DNA from: Armatimonadota bacterium | Lineage (GTDB): Bacteria; Armatimonadota; HRBIN16 | Length of the DNA stretch: 22,532 nt | Reading direction: 5' to 3' | Assembly (NCBI GenBank): GCA_028275265.1 | Contig: JAPWUZ010000010.1 | Location: 1-22,532 of the forward strand | Part shown: positions 1-7,627 of the stretch, in pieces | Numbering within the stretch: the stretch's first letter is position 1 | Layout of the letters: each line of letters begins with the position of its first letter | Program-made: the position numbers and the translations under genes | The notes under the pieces: model-generated | Told to the model about the DNA's origin: nothing | What the model saw: only the letters and a program-made list of their open reading frames with translations | Database searches by the model: none

Positions 1-593
1 TCACCACGCGCCTGCGGATGCCCGCCTTCGTGGTCACGCTGGGGATGCTGGGCATGGCAAGCGGGGCAGCGTTGTTGATTAGCGGAGGTGTGTCGCTGAC
101 AGGCATCGCGCCCGGCTTCGAGCGTCTTGGAAAAGAATGGTCCCTGTGGGTGCTATTGGTGGTTGCGGTGAGCTTTCACCTACTGCTCAGTTTCACCAGG
201 CTCGGGCGCTACTGCTATGCCATCGGTGGCAACCCGGAGGCAGCGCGTCTGTCGGGAGTGTCGCTCGTGCGCTATCAGACCACCTATTTCATCCTGTGCG
301 GGCTATGCGCAGGGCTGGCTGGCGTCCTGCAAGCCAGCCGGGCGACGGTCGCGCAACCGACAGCGGGCAAAGGCTGGGAGCTGGACGCGATTGCTGCAGC
401 AGTGATTGGCGGTACCAGCCTGATGGGCGGGCAGGGTAGCATTGTGGGCACACTGCTGGGCGCGTTCTTGATGGCGATTATCCGCAACGGCTGCAACTTG
501 CTGAACGTAGAAGTGGAGTGGCAGCAGGTGCTGATTGGCGCGATGGTGATTGTGGCGGTATTTTATGACCGCTGGCAGCGCGGACGCAGATAG
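1..593 (+). CDS. Sugar ABC transporter permease, RbsC/XylH type (5' end missing)
   Basis: C-terminal part of an inner-membrane permease of the branched-chain/ribose ABC family (BPD_transp_2), which with an ATPase and a periplasmic sugar-binding protein imports a pentose or related sugar. The frame is open from base 3 to the TAG at 591-593, so the gene begins outside the window; the ATG at 18 is internal. The first visible residues (LRMPAFVVTLGMLGMASG) match the family segment LR.P.FIVTLGT. Further on, YAIGGNPEAARLSGV, the Ala/Gly-rich DAIAAAVIGGTSLMGGQGS and a final helix ending in basic residues (RWQRGRR) are typical of RbsC. About four hydrophobic helices remain. The substrate cannot be told from the permease alone. 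uvrC begins 30 bases downstream with its own promoter. Confidence 0.9.
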   Translation, partial: TTRLRMPAFVVTLGMLGMASGAALLISGGVSLTGIAPGFERLGKEWSLWVLLVVAVSFHLLLSFTRLGRYCYAIGGNPEAARLSGVSLVRYQTTYFILCGLCAGLAGVLQASRATVAQPTAGKGWELDAIAAAVIGGTSLMGGQGSIVGTLLGAFLMAIIRNGCNLLNVEVEWQQVLIGAMVIVAVFYDRWQRGRR

Positions 594-608
594 TGTCCAC
601 TCACTTTG

Positions 609-617
609 TGCTAAAAT
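609..617 (+). promoter_or_regulatory. Extended -10 promoter for uvrC
   Basis: TG-C-TAAAAT: a TGn extension fused to a good -10 hexamer (612-617), with no recognisable -35 element. The expected transcription start, seven bases after the hexamer, falls on base 624, the first base of the uvrC GTG codon. The message would therefore be leaderless, which fits the absence of a Shine-Dalgarno sequence before uvrC. Confidence 0.55.
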
Positions 618-623
618 GATAGC

Positions 624-2468
624 GTGAACGACACACTCAGTGAGAAACTCCAGTCGCTCCCTGCCCTGCCGGGTGTGTATATCTTCAAAGACACGCAGGG
701 AAATGTGCTTTATGTCGGAAAAGCGGTTTCCCTGCGCTCGCGGGTGCGTTCGTACTTCCATAAAAGCGCGGAACTTTCCCTCAAGACCCGCCGCCTGGTG
801 GAGAAGATTAACGACCTCGAATGGATAGTTACCGACACCGAGCTGGAAGCGCTGGTGCTGGAGTGCAACCTGATCAAGCGCTACCGCCCGCCGTACAACA
901 TCCGCCTGCGCGATGACAAACAGTACCCGTTTCTCTGCCTGACTACATCCGAACCGTTCCCTCGCCTGATGCTGGCGCGCCGCGCCAAGAACGACGGCAA
1001 CCGCTATTTCGGTCCCTACTCCGGCAGCCGACCGGTGTATCAGACGATTCATCTGCTGAACCGTCTCTTCCCGCTGGTAACGTGTGGCGAGGCGTTTACC
1101 GGCGAGCCGGTGCACAAGCCGTGCCTGTACTATCACATGGGGAAGTGCCCCGCTCCCTGTGCCGGTCTTGCCGACAAAGAGAGGTACCGCGAGACGGTGC
1201 GCGAGGTGGAGATGTTCCTCAGCGGCAGGCACGAGAAGCTGCTCAAGAGGCTGTACAGGCAGATGGAAGAGGCGGCAGAGCGGCTGGAGTTCGAACGTGC
1301 TGCCGCCCTGCGTGACCAGATACGCGCTGTGGAGCAGGTCATCCTTCAGCAGAAAGTGGTCTCCACCGACATGGTAGACCGTGACGTGCTGGCATATGCC
1401 GCGGACGAACAGCGCGCTCTGGTACAGATGTTCTTTATCCGTGGAGGCAAACTGATAGGACAGCAGCACTTCTTCCTGGACGGCGCAAGCGGCGAGGACC
1501 AACGTGCGGCTCTACAGGAGTTTCTGAAGCAGTACTACGAACAGGCGCAGGACGTACCGGGCGAAATCCTGTTGCCTGCACCCATCGAGGAAGCACACAT
1601 CATCGAGCAGTGGCTGAGGCAGAAAAAGGGAAAACGGGTGGAACTGCATACCCCCCAGCGAGGAAGCAAAAAGAAGCTGCTGGAGCTCGCGCTGACCAAC
1701 GCCGAGATCGCCCTAGAGCAGGCACGTCAGCAATGGCTGCAAAAAAAGGCACAGCAGGAGGCGGTGTTGCTCGCTTTGCAAGAGGTGCTTGGATTGGAGA
1801 CGCCGCCCCGCCGCATCGAGGCGTACGACATCTCCAACATTCAGGGCTATGCGCCAGTGGGGGTCATGGTCGTGCTGAAAGAGGGCAAGCCATCCAAGAG
1901 CGACTACCGCCGCTTCAGCATCAAGTACCATCCCGAAACGCCGAACGACTTCGCCATGATGAAAGAAGTGGTTACCCGACGACTGCAGGAGGCTCAGAAA
2001 GGGAACCCAAAGTTCGCCGAACTGCCCCATCTGATGCTTATCGACGGCGGCAAGGGACAGCTCCACGCCGCGCTCGAAGCGATGAAAGAGGTGGGAATGC
2101 AGGTTCCCGCTATCGGACTGGCGAAGCGGTACGAGGAGATATACCTGCCGGGGCGTTCGGAGCCGTTGATATTGCCCAAAGATTCGCCTGCGCTACACCT
2201 GTTGCAGGCGGTACGTGATGAGGCTCACCGCTTTGCGGTGGAGTACCACCGAAAGGTACGGCTGAAGCGCAGCACGTCTTCGGTGCTCGACGAGATTCCG
2301 GGCGTCGGCCCCAAACGCAAGCAGGTACTGCTGAAACACTTCGGTTCGCTGAAACGTTTGAAGGAGGCGAGTGTCGAAGATATAGCGGCTGTGCCATCCA
2401 TCCCCCGCTCTCTGGCACAGACCATCTACACCGAGTTGCACAAGGAGGAGACAAAGTGGTCGGGTTGA
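624..2468 (+). CDS. uvrC: UvrABC system protein C, excinuclease subunit
   Basis: Nucleotide-excision-repair nuclease that cuts 3' and then 5' of a UvrB-bound lesion. At 614 aa it is full length. In order: GIY-YIG nuclease domain (about 14-95; PGVYIF and LYVGKA), a four-cysteine cluster (C154, C167, C175, C179) at the position of the [4Fe-4S] site described in other UvrC proteins, a UVR motif (about 205-240; AERLEFERAAALRDQI), an RNase H-like nuclease domain with likely catalytic D402 (YDISN), D474 (LIDGGKGQ) and H535 (DEAHRF), and a C-terminal helix-hairpin-helix (IPGVGPKRKQVLL). The start is GTG at 624 with no Shine-Dalgarno; an extended -10 lies directly upstream, so translation is probably leaderless. 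The 3' end overlaps the next gene by 13 bases. Confidence 0.98.
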   Translation: MNDTLSEKLQSLPALPGVYIFKDTQGNVLYVGKAVSLRSRVRSYFHKSAELSLKTRRLVEKINDLEWIVTDTELEALVLECNLIKRYRPPYNIRLRDDKQYPFLCLTTSEPFPRLMLARRAKNDGNRYFGPYSGSRPVYQTIHLLNRLFPLVTCGEAFTGEPVHKPCLYYHMGKCPAPCAGLADKERYRETVREVEMFLSGRHEKLLKRLYRQMEEAAERLEFERAAALRDQIRAVEQVILQQKVVSTDMVDRDVLAYAADEQRALVQMFFIRGGKLIGQQHFFLDGASGEDQRAALQEFLKQYYEQAQDVPGEILLPAPIEEAHIIEQWLRQKKGKRVELHTPQRGSKKKLLELALTNAEIALEQARQQWLQKKAQQEAVLLALQEVLGLETPPRRIEAYDISNIQGYAPVGVMVVLKEGKPSKSDYRRFSIKYHPETPNDFAMMKEVVTRRLQEAQKGNPKFAELPHLMLIDGGKGQLHAALEAMKEVGMQVPAIGLAKRYEEIYLPGRSEPLILPKDSPALHLLQAVRDEAHRFAVEYHRKVRLKRSTSSVLDEIPGVGPKRKQVLLKHFGSLKRLKEASVEDIAAVPSIPRSLAQTIYTELHKEETKWSG

Positions 2469-2821
2469 TATTGCGCTGGGTTGCGAACGCTGTGGCGTTG
2501 TTACTGACCGTGTGGCTGGGCAAGATGCTGGGACTGGGGCTTCATGTCAGCGGCTTCTGGGGTGCGATGATCGCCGCTCTGGTCATCGGACTGATTAACG
2601 CCTTCATCCGCCCTATCGTGGTGGTGCTTACCCTGCCGTTGAACTGCCTGACTTTCGGGCTGTTTAGCCTAGTGATTAACGCCTTCCTGTTCTGGCTGGC
2701 AGGTGAGTTGCTTACAGAGTTTGATGTGCAGGGTCCGATGGCAGCGCTGTTCGGTTCGATTGTGATGAGCATCTTCAGCAGCCTTCTGAGCCACACCGTT
2801 GCCCCGGAAAAGCGCAGGTAG
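2456..2821 (+). CDS. Small four-helix membrane protein, PF04020 / 'phage holin family 4' type
   Basis: 121-aa integral membrane protein, nearly all hydrophobic, with four predicted helices (about 5-25, 30-50, 56-78, 92-112). The segment LINAFIRPIVVVLTLPLN followed by TFGLFSLVINAFLFWLAG is the signature of the PF04020 family (YvlD-like), whose biochemical role is unknown; the 'holin' label in databases is not evidence of lysis. The start is GTG at 2456, inside the uvrC 3' end (13-base overlap) and preceded by a strong AAGGAGG (2441-2447), so it is translated with uvrC. Short charged tail (PEKRR). No phage genes are nearby. The family call is firm; the function is unknown. Confidence 0.88.
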   Translation: MVGLILRWVANAVALLLTVWLGKMLGLGLHVSGFWGAMIAALVIGLINAFIRPIVVVLTLPLNCLTFGLFSLVINAFLFWLAGELLTEFDVQGPMAALFGSIVMSIFSSLLSHTVAPEKRR

Positions 2822-2826
2822 GTGTA

Positions 2827-2835
2827 TGGAATAAT
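2827..2835 (+). promoter_or_regulatory. Possible extended -10 promoter for rapZ-yvcK
   Basis: TG-G-AATAAT in the 83-base gap after the small membrane protein, five of six bases matching the -10 consensus and carrying a TGn extension. No -35 is visible. It would give a leader of about 63 bases before rapZ. The rapZ-yvcK pair could also be read through from uvrC. Confidence 0.35.
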
Positions 2836-2904
2836 ACTAAGGGTAAAGCAGACAGCGGAGATCGCTTCCGGGCAAGCGCATTCGCAATAACAAGGAGAAA
2901 CCGT

Positions 2905-3798
2905 ATGAGAAGCAAGCGCTGGGTATTGATTACCGGCATGTCGGGGTCGGGCAAGACGCTGGTGTCCCACATTTTCGAGGACCTGGGCTACTTTTGCGTG
3001 GATAACCTGCCCCCGCGCCTGCTGCCGATGCTGGTGGAGTTGAGCAAGGAACATCCCCGGCAGATGCAGCACGTTGCGCTGGTGATCGATACCCGGTGTG
3101 GCGAGATGTTTGCCGAAACCCTGCCCAGCGTGCGCTGTGTCGCGGAGCAGGGAATACCCATCCAGATACTCTTTCTGGACTGCAGCGACGAGATACTGGT
3201 ACAGCGTTTCAAGGAAACCCGTCGCAAGCACCCCCTGTTCCACGAAAACCCCACCATCCTGCAGAGCATTCGCGCGGAGCGTGGTTTGCTGGAGGAGGTT
3301 CGCGCGAGCGCAGACAGGGTCATCGATACCTCCATGCTGGCACCACACGAGCTGCGCGCTATCATCGAAGCCGAATACAGTATCATGGAGCGCAAGGCAG
3401 GTATCGCGGTGAACGTGGTCTCCTTCGGCTTCAAGTACGGCATCCCCCCGGAGGCGGACCTGGTGTTCGACGTGCGCTTTCTGGCGAACCCACATTATGT
3501 GGCACACCTGCGTCCACTGGATGGACGCGATGCCCCCATCCGCAAGTATGTACTCGCTGACCCGCTGGCAGAGGAGTTTATCCGTTACCTGCAGGGGTTT
3601 ATCGACTTTACATTACCTCAGTACATTCGGGAGGGTAAGGCGTACCTGACCATCGCTATCGGCTGTACAGGAGGACGACACCGCTCGGTAGTCATCGCCG
3701 AGCAGGTAGCACAGTTCCTGAAGGAGAAAGGTTACCGGGTGAACGTGCAGCATCGGGATGTGCGACAACAGCCGCAGCCGATGCCCGAAACGGAGTGA
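2905..3798 (+). CDS. rapZ: RapZ/YvcJ family nucleotide-binding protein
   Basis: 297-aa P-loop protein of the RapZ (YhbJ/YvcJ) family. E. coli RapZ is an RNA-binding adaptor that senses glucosamine-6-phosphate and controls GlmS through sRNAs; B. subtilis YvcJ hydrolyses GTP. Walker A is GMSGSGKT at 11-18, followed by the family motif DLGYFCVDNLPP. DCSDEILVQRFKETRRKHPL and FGFKYGIPPEADLVFDVRF are conserved family blocks. The C-terminal domain carries AIGCTGGRHRSVVIAE and a late QHRD, the region that binds RNA and sugar phosphate in E. coli RapZ. The start ATG at 2905 follows AAGGAG with good spacing. yvcK begins six bases after the stop. The family is certain; whether it regulates GlmS by RNA here is not shown. 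Confidence 0.96.
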   Translation: MRSKRWVLITGMSGSGKTLVSHIFEDLGYFCVDNLPPRLLPMLVELSKEHPRQMQHVALVIDTRCGEMFAETLPSVRCVAEQGIPIQILFLDCSDEILVQRFKETRRKHPLFHENPTILQSIRAERGLLEEVRASADRVIDTSMLAPHELRAIIEAEYSIMERKAGIAVNVVSFGFKYGIPPEADLVFDVRFLANPHYVAHLRPLDGRDAPIRKYVLADPLAEEFIRYLQGFIDFTLPQYIREGKAYLTIAIGCTGGRHRSVVIAEQVAQFLKEKGYRVNVQHRDVRQQPQPMPETE

Positions 3799-3804
3799 GC
3801 ATTG

Positions 3805-5133
3805 ATGCGTCTACAGCGGAGCCTGCTTCAACTGTTAGAGATGCCCAGCGCGCGCTGGCTGCTGCCGGGAATGCTGGTCAAACGCTGGCTGCTGCTGGCG
3901 ATGCTGGGCATTGCGGTGATGTTTCTCGGTCTGCTTATCCTTATTGACGTGCGCTTTCCCGAAGTGCTGGTCTGGTTGCACCGCCACGTGCAGCAGGCGG
4001 CACAGAGATTGGGCACACAGGGCAACCTGCCATGGACGATTCTGGGTGGCCTGGTCTTTCTGCTGGGCTTCTTCATGAGTCTGGTGGGCGTGCGGGGGCT
4101 GGTGCGCACCATCGCCTGTGCTATCGACCCAGTAGCGGGACGGCGACTGGCGCATGTCATCTATAACCGGCGCAACCTGCAGCTGGGACCGGAGCTGGTG
4201 GCTATTGGTGGGGGCACGGGGTTATCCACGCTGTTGCGAGGTCTCAAGCAGTATTCCAGCAATGTCACGGCTATCGTTACCGTCACGGACGACGGAGGCA
4301 GCTCCGGTCGGCTCATGGAGCAGTTCGGTGTGCTTCCTCCCGGAGATATCCGCAACTGTTTGGTTGCGCTGGCAGATGCCGAGCCTATCATGACCGAACT
4401 GTTTCAGTATCGCTTTCGCGGGAGCGAAGGTCTTGGCGGGCACAGCTTCGGCAACCTGCTTATTGTTGCGATGACCAACATCACGGGCGACTTCGAGCGC
4501 GCCATCCGCGAGACCAGCAAAGTTCTGGCGATACGCGGGCGCGTGCTGCCGTCCACGTTAGACCATGTGCGCCTGCGTGCGAAGATGGAAGATGGCTCCT
4601 TCATCGAGGGCGAAACAGCCATCGTCAGCTCGCCCCTGAAAATCCGTCAGATGATGTTGACTCCCCCCAACGCCCGTCCGCTGGATGAAGCGCTGCAAGC
4701 CATTCGCGAGGCAGACGTCATTGTGCTGGGACCAGGTAGTGTGTTTACCAGCGTGATACCGAACCTGCTGGTAGAGGGGATCGCCGATGCTATCCGCCAC
4801 AGCCGCGCTCTGCGCGTGTACGTGTGCAATGTCATGACCCAGCCCGGAGAGACGGATGGTTTCACCGCCAGCGACCACGTGCGTGCCATCGAGGCGCACT
4901 GTCCACCCCGCCTGTTCGACTACGTGCTGGTCAATACCACGCGCCCATCGCCTGAACTGCTCGAACGGTACCGTCAATCAGGCGCGGAGTTTGTGGAACC
5001 CGATATCGATCGTATCCGCGCGATGGGCTACCGCACTATCGCGGGCGACTTCATCAGCCAGACCGATGTGGTGCGCCACGACCCCTACAAGCTATCGGAC
5101 GCTATCATGCATCTGCTCAGCCGTAAGAAGTGA
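3805..5133 (+). CDS. yvcK: YvcK/MgfK family UDP-GlcNAc-binding protein with N-terminal membrane anchor
   Basis: 442-aa member of the CofD-like YvcK family. In B. subtilis and Mycobacterium YvcK/CuvA binds UDP-GlcNAc, affects cell-wall synthesis and is needed for growth on gluconeogenic carbon. The catalytic-type domain starts near residue 121: AIGGGTGLSTLLRGLK, VTVTDDGGSSGRLMEQFGVL, PPGDIRNCLVALA, GHSFGNLLI, LGPGSVFTSVIPNLLV and CNVMTQPGETDGF are all intact. Unlike the 317-aa B. subtilis protein, it has about 120 extra N-terminal residues with two hydrophobic helices (about 28-48 and 77-98), so it is probably membrane-anchored. I chose ATG 3805 over the in-frame TTG at 3802; GGAG lies upstream inside the rapZ stop region. 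Its 3' end overlaps the convergent MFS gene by 42 bases. Confidence 0.95.
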   Translation: MRLQRSLLQLLEMPSARWLLPGMLVKRWLLLAMLGIAVMFLGLLILIDVRFPEVLVWLHRHVQQAAQRLGTQGNLPWTILGGLVFLLGFFMSLVGVRGLVRTIACAIDPVAGRRLAHVIYNRRNLQLGPELVAIGGGTGLSTLLRGLKQYSSNVTAIVTVTDDGGSSGRLMEQFGVLPPGDIRNCLVALADAEPIMTELFQYRFRGSEGLGGHSFGNLLIVAMTNITGDFERAIRETSKVLAIRGRVLPSTLDHVRLRAKMEDGSFIEGETAIVSSPLKIRQMMLTPPNARPLDEALQAIREADVIVLGPGSVFTSVIPNLLVEGIADAIRHSRALRVYVCNVMTQPGETDGFTASDHVRAIEAHCPPRLFDYVLVNTTRPSPELLERYRQSGAEFVEPDIDRIRAMGYRTIAGDFISQTDVVRHDPYKLSDAIMHLLSRKK

Positions 5134-6297
5134 ACGGTGCGGACTGGGGATGCGCTGTACCGCCAGCAGCGATAGAAACACCACCCCAAATCCTATCCAG
5201 AACGGGATGCGGTAATCGTTCATCGTCTTCCATAAAGTGCCCCCTAGCACAGGCATGATGACCGCCGCCACATGGTTCATCGTGGTGCCCATCGCCAGAC
5301 TGGGGGTGAGATCTCCCTTCTGCACGATGCGGTTCAGGAAGACGGTGATACCCATGCTGAAGGCGAACAGCACGCTATCGATTACAAACAGCAGATACAG
5401 CAGGCGCACGTCCTTGAAGGTGGCATATCCCGCGAACACACCTGCAATCAAAATGTAATACAACGTCAGCATCCGGCGATCGCCGAAGCGGTCTATCCAC
5501 CTGCCCACCGTCGGCGCAGCCACCACGCCCAGCGCGGCGTTGACAAAGGCCAGCGAGAGCATGGTCTGCACCGGCGTGTTGTACACCAGTATCAACACGT
5601 AGGAAGCAAAGGTGCTGAATATCTGTCGGCGGCAGCCTTCCAGGAAGGTCAGGATGTAGTAGAGGCTGTACTCTCGCCGCAGGATGATGGGTTGACGCCT
5701 GCCGCTGGCAGCGTGCGCCGAGAGCAGAAACGCCAGCACACCTGCTGCCGCAATCATCGCCCCTGCGATGAAAAACAGCGATTGATACGAGAGGTAGCTC
5801 TTGAACAGCCGCGCCGAGCCGAGAGCCAGCAGCACCGCGATCGAGCCGATGGCGCTCATTCGCCCCAGATGCCTGCCGCCTTCGCGTCCACCCGCCAGCG
5901 CAAGCGTGATGGATGGAGACACCGACGACCAGAGATGAAACCCAACCGACCAGAAGACGCTGATGGCAACCAGTGTCCAGTAGGCGTTTGCCATACCCGT
6001 TGCGCCGATGCCAAGCGCGCAGACCAACAACGCCAGTCCCGCCAGTCGCGGTTCCGCGAAGGCTACCAGCGTGCCCGCGATGGGCGCGGTGAGTAAGCCG
6101 GGCAGTTCGCGCAGCGATTCCAGTACGCCCAGCTGGGACGGGGAGACATGCAATACCTCGCGGATGAAGTTCTGGAAGATGCCGCCGTACACGGCAAACC
6201 CAAAGGCGAAGCAAAAGGTGAGGGCGCCAAATAAGCCCCAATCCCGCCGCAGTACCGGTTGGTTCAACGGTTCCCCCATGTCGAGGGGTATTTTCAT
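5092..6297 (-). CDS. Major facilitator superfamily transporter
   Basis: 401-aa inner-membrane carrier with about 11-12 hydrophobic helices and a cytoplasmic central loop near residue 200 (AASGRRQPIILRREY). A motif-A-like loop in the second half (GRWIDRFGDRRML) and the two-fold helical arrangement identify the MFS fold. The substrate is unknown. The start is uncertain: ATG 6297 or ATG 6279, neither with a clear Shine-Dalgarno (an AGAGG lies 16-17 bases ahead of 6297). It lies 79 bases downstream of threonine synthase on the same strand and may share its transcript, which makes an amino-acid or metabolite exporter thinkable but unproven. The last 42 bases run antisense through the yvcK 3' end. 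Confidence 0.85.
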   Translation of the reverse strand: MKIPLDMGEPLNQPVLRRDWGLFGALTFCFAFGFAVYGGIFQNFIREVLHVSPSQLGVLESLRELPGLLTAPIAGTLVAFAEPRLAGLALLVCALGIGATGMANAYWTLVAISVFWSVGFHLWSSVSPSITLALAGGREGGRHLGRMSAIGSIAVLLALGSARLFKSYLSYQSLFFIAGAMIAAAGVLAFLLSAHAASGRRQPIILRREYSLYYILTFLEGCRRQIFSTFASYVLILVYNTPVQTMLSLAFVNAALGVVAAPTVGRWIDRFGDRRMLTLYYILIAGVFAGYATFKDVRLLYLLFVIDSVLFAFSMGITVFLNRIVQKGDLTPSLAMGTTMNHVAAVIMPVLGGTLWKTMNDYRIPFWIGFGVVFLSLLAVQRIPSPHRSLLTAEQMHDSVR

Positions 6298-6376
6298 CCT
6301 GTGTAGTGAGGTTTCCTCTGGTCACCCCACCCTTCCATCACCTGCACGGCAAGTGCCTCCATGCCGACCAGACACT
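6298..6376. other. Structured gap between threonine synthase and the MFS gene
   Basis: 79 non-coding bases holding nested inverted repeats: TCTGGTC (6317-6323) pairs with GACCAGA (6366-6372), enclosing a small GCAC/GTGC hairpin (6344-6356); GAGG-TTT-CCTC (6308-6318) overlaps the outer left arm. There is no T-run, so this is not a standard terminator. It could be an mRNA-processing or read-through control element, or chance. Confidence 0.3.
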
Positions 6377-7438
6377 TCACAATTCCAGCGCCCGACGCAC
6401 GGCGTCCAACTCGGGTGGAACGTGTACCGGCGCGACGCGAGAGGCTTCCATGGCGGTATCCGGGTCCTTTAAGCCGTGCCCGGTGAGCGTGACGGTGACG
6501 ATAGCAGATTCGCGGAAGTAGCCCTGCTGCGCCAGCTTGCGCAGTCCGGCAATGGGTGCTACCGATGCCGGCTCGGCAAACACCCCTTCCAATGCCGCCA
6601 CCATCCGATACGCGTCCAGAATCTCCTCATCCGTCACCTTCTCGATGCGTCCGCCCGATTCGTCGCGGGCGGCGATGGCTTCTTTCCAGCTGGCGGGGTT
6701 GCCGATGCGGATGGCGGTGGCGATGGTCTCAGGATGTTCGATCACTTGCCCTTCCACCAGCGGCGCCGCTCCCGCCGCCTGAAAGCCCAGCATCTTCGGC
6801 AGACGGGAGGTTTTGCCATGCTGATAGTACTCCTTATAGCCCTGCCAGTAGGCAACGATGTTGCGGGCGTTACCAACGGGAATGGCATGGTAGTGGGGGG
6901 CGTCGCCGAGTTCGTCGCAAATCTCGAAGGCGGCGGTCTTCTGTCCCTCCCCACGGTAGGGGTTGATGGAGTTCACAATTGTAATCGGATATTGCGCGGC
7001 GATTCGCTGCACCATCTGCAGTGCGGCGTCGAAGTTGCCGTCGATGGCGATGACCCTCGCCCCGTGCATCAATGCCTGAGTGAGTTTACCCAGCGCGACC
7101 TTGCCCGAAGGCAGTAGCACGTAGCAGCGCATTCCCGCACGGGCGGCATAGGCGGCGGCGGAAGCGGAGGTGTTGCCTGTGGAGGCGCAAATCACCGCCT
7201 GCACGCCTTCTTCCGCGGCTTTGGAAATCGCCATCGTCATGCCCCTGTCCTTGAAGGAGCCGGTGGGATTTGCGCCTTCGTACTTCAGGTAAATCTGCAA
7301 CTGCGGGGCGATGGCTTGCGCCAGACGCGGGGCAGGTATCAGCGGCGTATCCCCTTCCAGCAGGGTAACTACCGGCGTGCGGTCGGTGACGGGCAAAAAA
7401 TGGCGGTACCTGGCGATAACTCCCTGTCTCATGCTCAT
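6377..7438 (-). CDS. thrC: Threonine synthase
   Basis: PLP enzyme converting O-phosphohomoserine to threonine and phosphate, the last step of threonine synthesis in the cytoplasm. 353 aa from ATG 7438, the usual size of the short bacterial threonine synthases. The PLP lysine is K63 in PTGSFKDRG, followed by the phosphate- and substrate-binding ICASTGNTSASAAAYAARAG. VNSINPYRGEGQKTAAFEI and the late SAIVTVTLTGHGLKDPD are further threonine-synthase blocks that argue against threonine dehydratase or cysteine synthase. ATG 7432 is an equally good start; the upstream in-frame TTG at 7453 is unlikely. It lies 40 bases downstream of tRNA-Lys on the same strand with no separate promoter visible, so co-transcription is possible. 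The usual partners (hom, thrB) are not in the window. Confidence 0.95.
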   Translation of the reverse strand: MSMRQGVIARYRHFLPVTDRTPVVTLLEGDTPLIPAPRLAQAIAPQLQIYLKYEGANPTGSFKDRGMTMAISKAAEEGVQAVICASTGNTSASAAAYAARAGMRCYVLLPSGKVALGKLTQALMHGARVIAIDGNFDAALQMVQRIAAQYPITIVNSINPYRGEGQKTAAFEICDELGDAPHYHAIPVGNARNIVAYWQGYKEYYQHGKTSRLPKMLGFQAAGAAPLVEGQVIEHPETIATAIRIGNPASWKEAIAARDESGGRIEKVTDEEILDAYRMVAALEGVFAEPASVAPIAGLRKLAQQGYFRESAIVTVTLTGHGLKDPDTAMEASRVAPVHVPPELDAVRRALEL

Positions 7439-7478
7439 CCGTTTGCTCGGCAACCTGGAAAAACGCTGCGGAGGGCAC

Positions 7479-7554
7479 TGGTGAGCCGGGTGGGATTCGA
7501 ACCCACGACCCTCGCCTTAAAAGGGCGATGCTCTGCCTGCTGAGCTACCGGCTC
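7479..7554 (-). tRNA. tRNA-Lys (anticodon UUU)
   Basis: A complete 76-base cloverleaf reads on the minus strand: acceptor GAGCCGG/CCGGCTC, D-arm with GCTCAGCAGGCAGAGC, anticodon stem TCGCC/GGCGA enclosing loop CTTTTAA (anticodon TTT at 7519-7521), T-arm GTGGG-TTCGAAT-CCCAC, discriminator A and an encoded CCA (7479-7481). A strong promoter lies just upstream. A run of five T follows about 14 bases after the CCA, but the hairpin before it is weak. Confidence 0.98.
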
Positions 7555-7564
7555 AGACGGTCTT

Positions 7565-7593
7565 ATTCTACCCCAATTTCTGCGCGGAGTCAA
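7565..7593 (-). promoter_or_regulatory. Promoter of tRNA-Lys (TTGACT-N17-TAGAAT)
   Basis: On the minus strand TTGACT (7588-7593) and TAGAAT (7565-7570) are exactly 17 bases apart, a near-consensus housekeeping promoter. The predicted start, near 7558, is about four bases before the mature tRNA 5' end. Confidence 0.75.
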
Positions 7594-7608
7594 ATGGTGC
7601 AAGGGTTA

Positions 7609-7617
7609 TGGTAGAAT
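7609..7617 (+). promoter_or_regulatory. Extended -10 promoter for the CapA-like gene
   Basis: TG-G-TAGAAT with no -35 match. Predicted start near 7624, only about four bases before the ATG at 7628. It is back-to-back with the tRNA-Lys promoter: the spacer region of this promoter covers the tRNA -35 box. Confidence 0.5.
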
Positions 7618-7627
7618 CACCCGGAAG

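Noticed and set aside
303..1502. 399-codon open frame opposite uvrC
   Set aside because: Antisense to a certain gene in GC-rich DNA; low-complexity His/Gln/Arg-rich translation with no family resemblance and no ribosome site.
2456..2821. Holin, hence a prophage remnant
   Set aside because: The PF04020 family is chromosomal despite the database nickname; no lysin, capsid or integrase gene is nearby.
5272..6096. 274-codon plus-strand open frame inside the MFS gene
   Set aside because: Shadow frame: the minus-strand translation is a well-formed membrane transporter, while this one is Arg/Gln/His-rich with no hydrophobic pattern.
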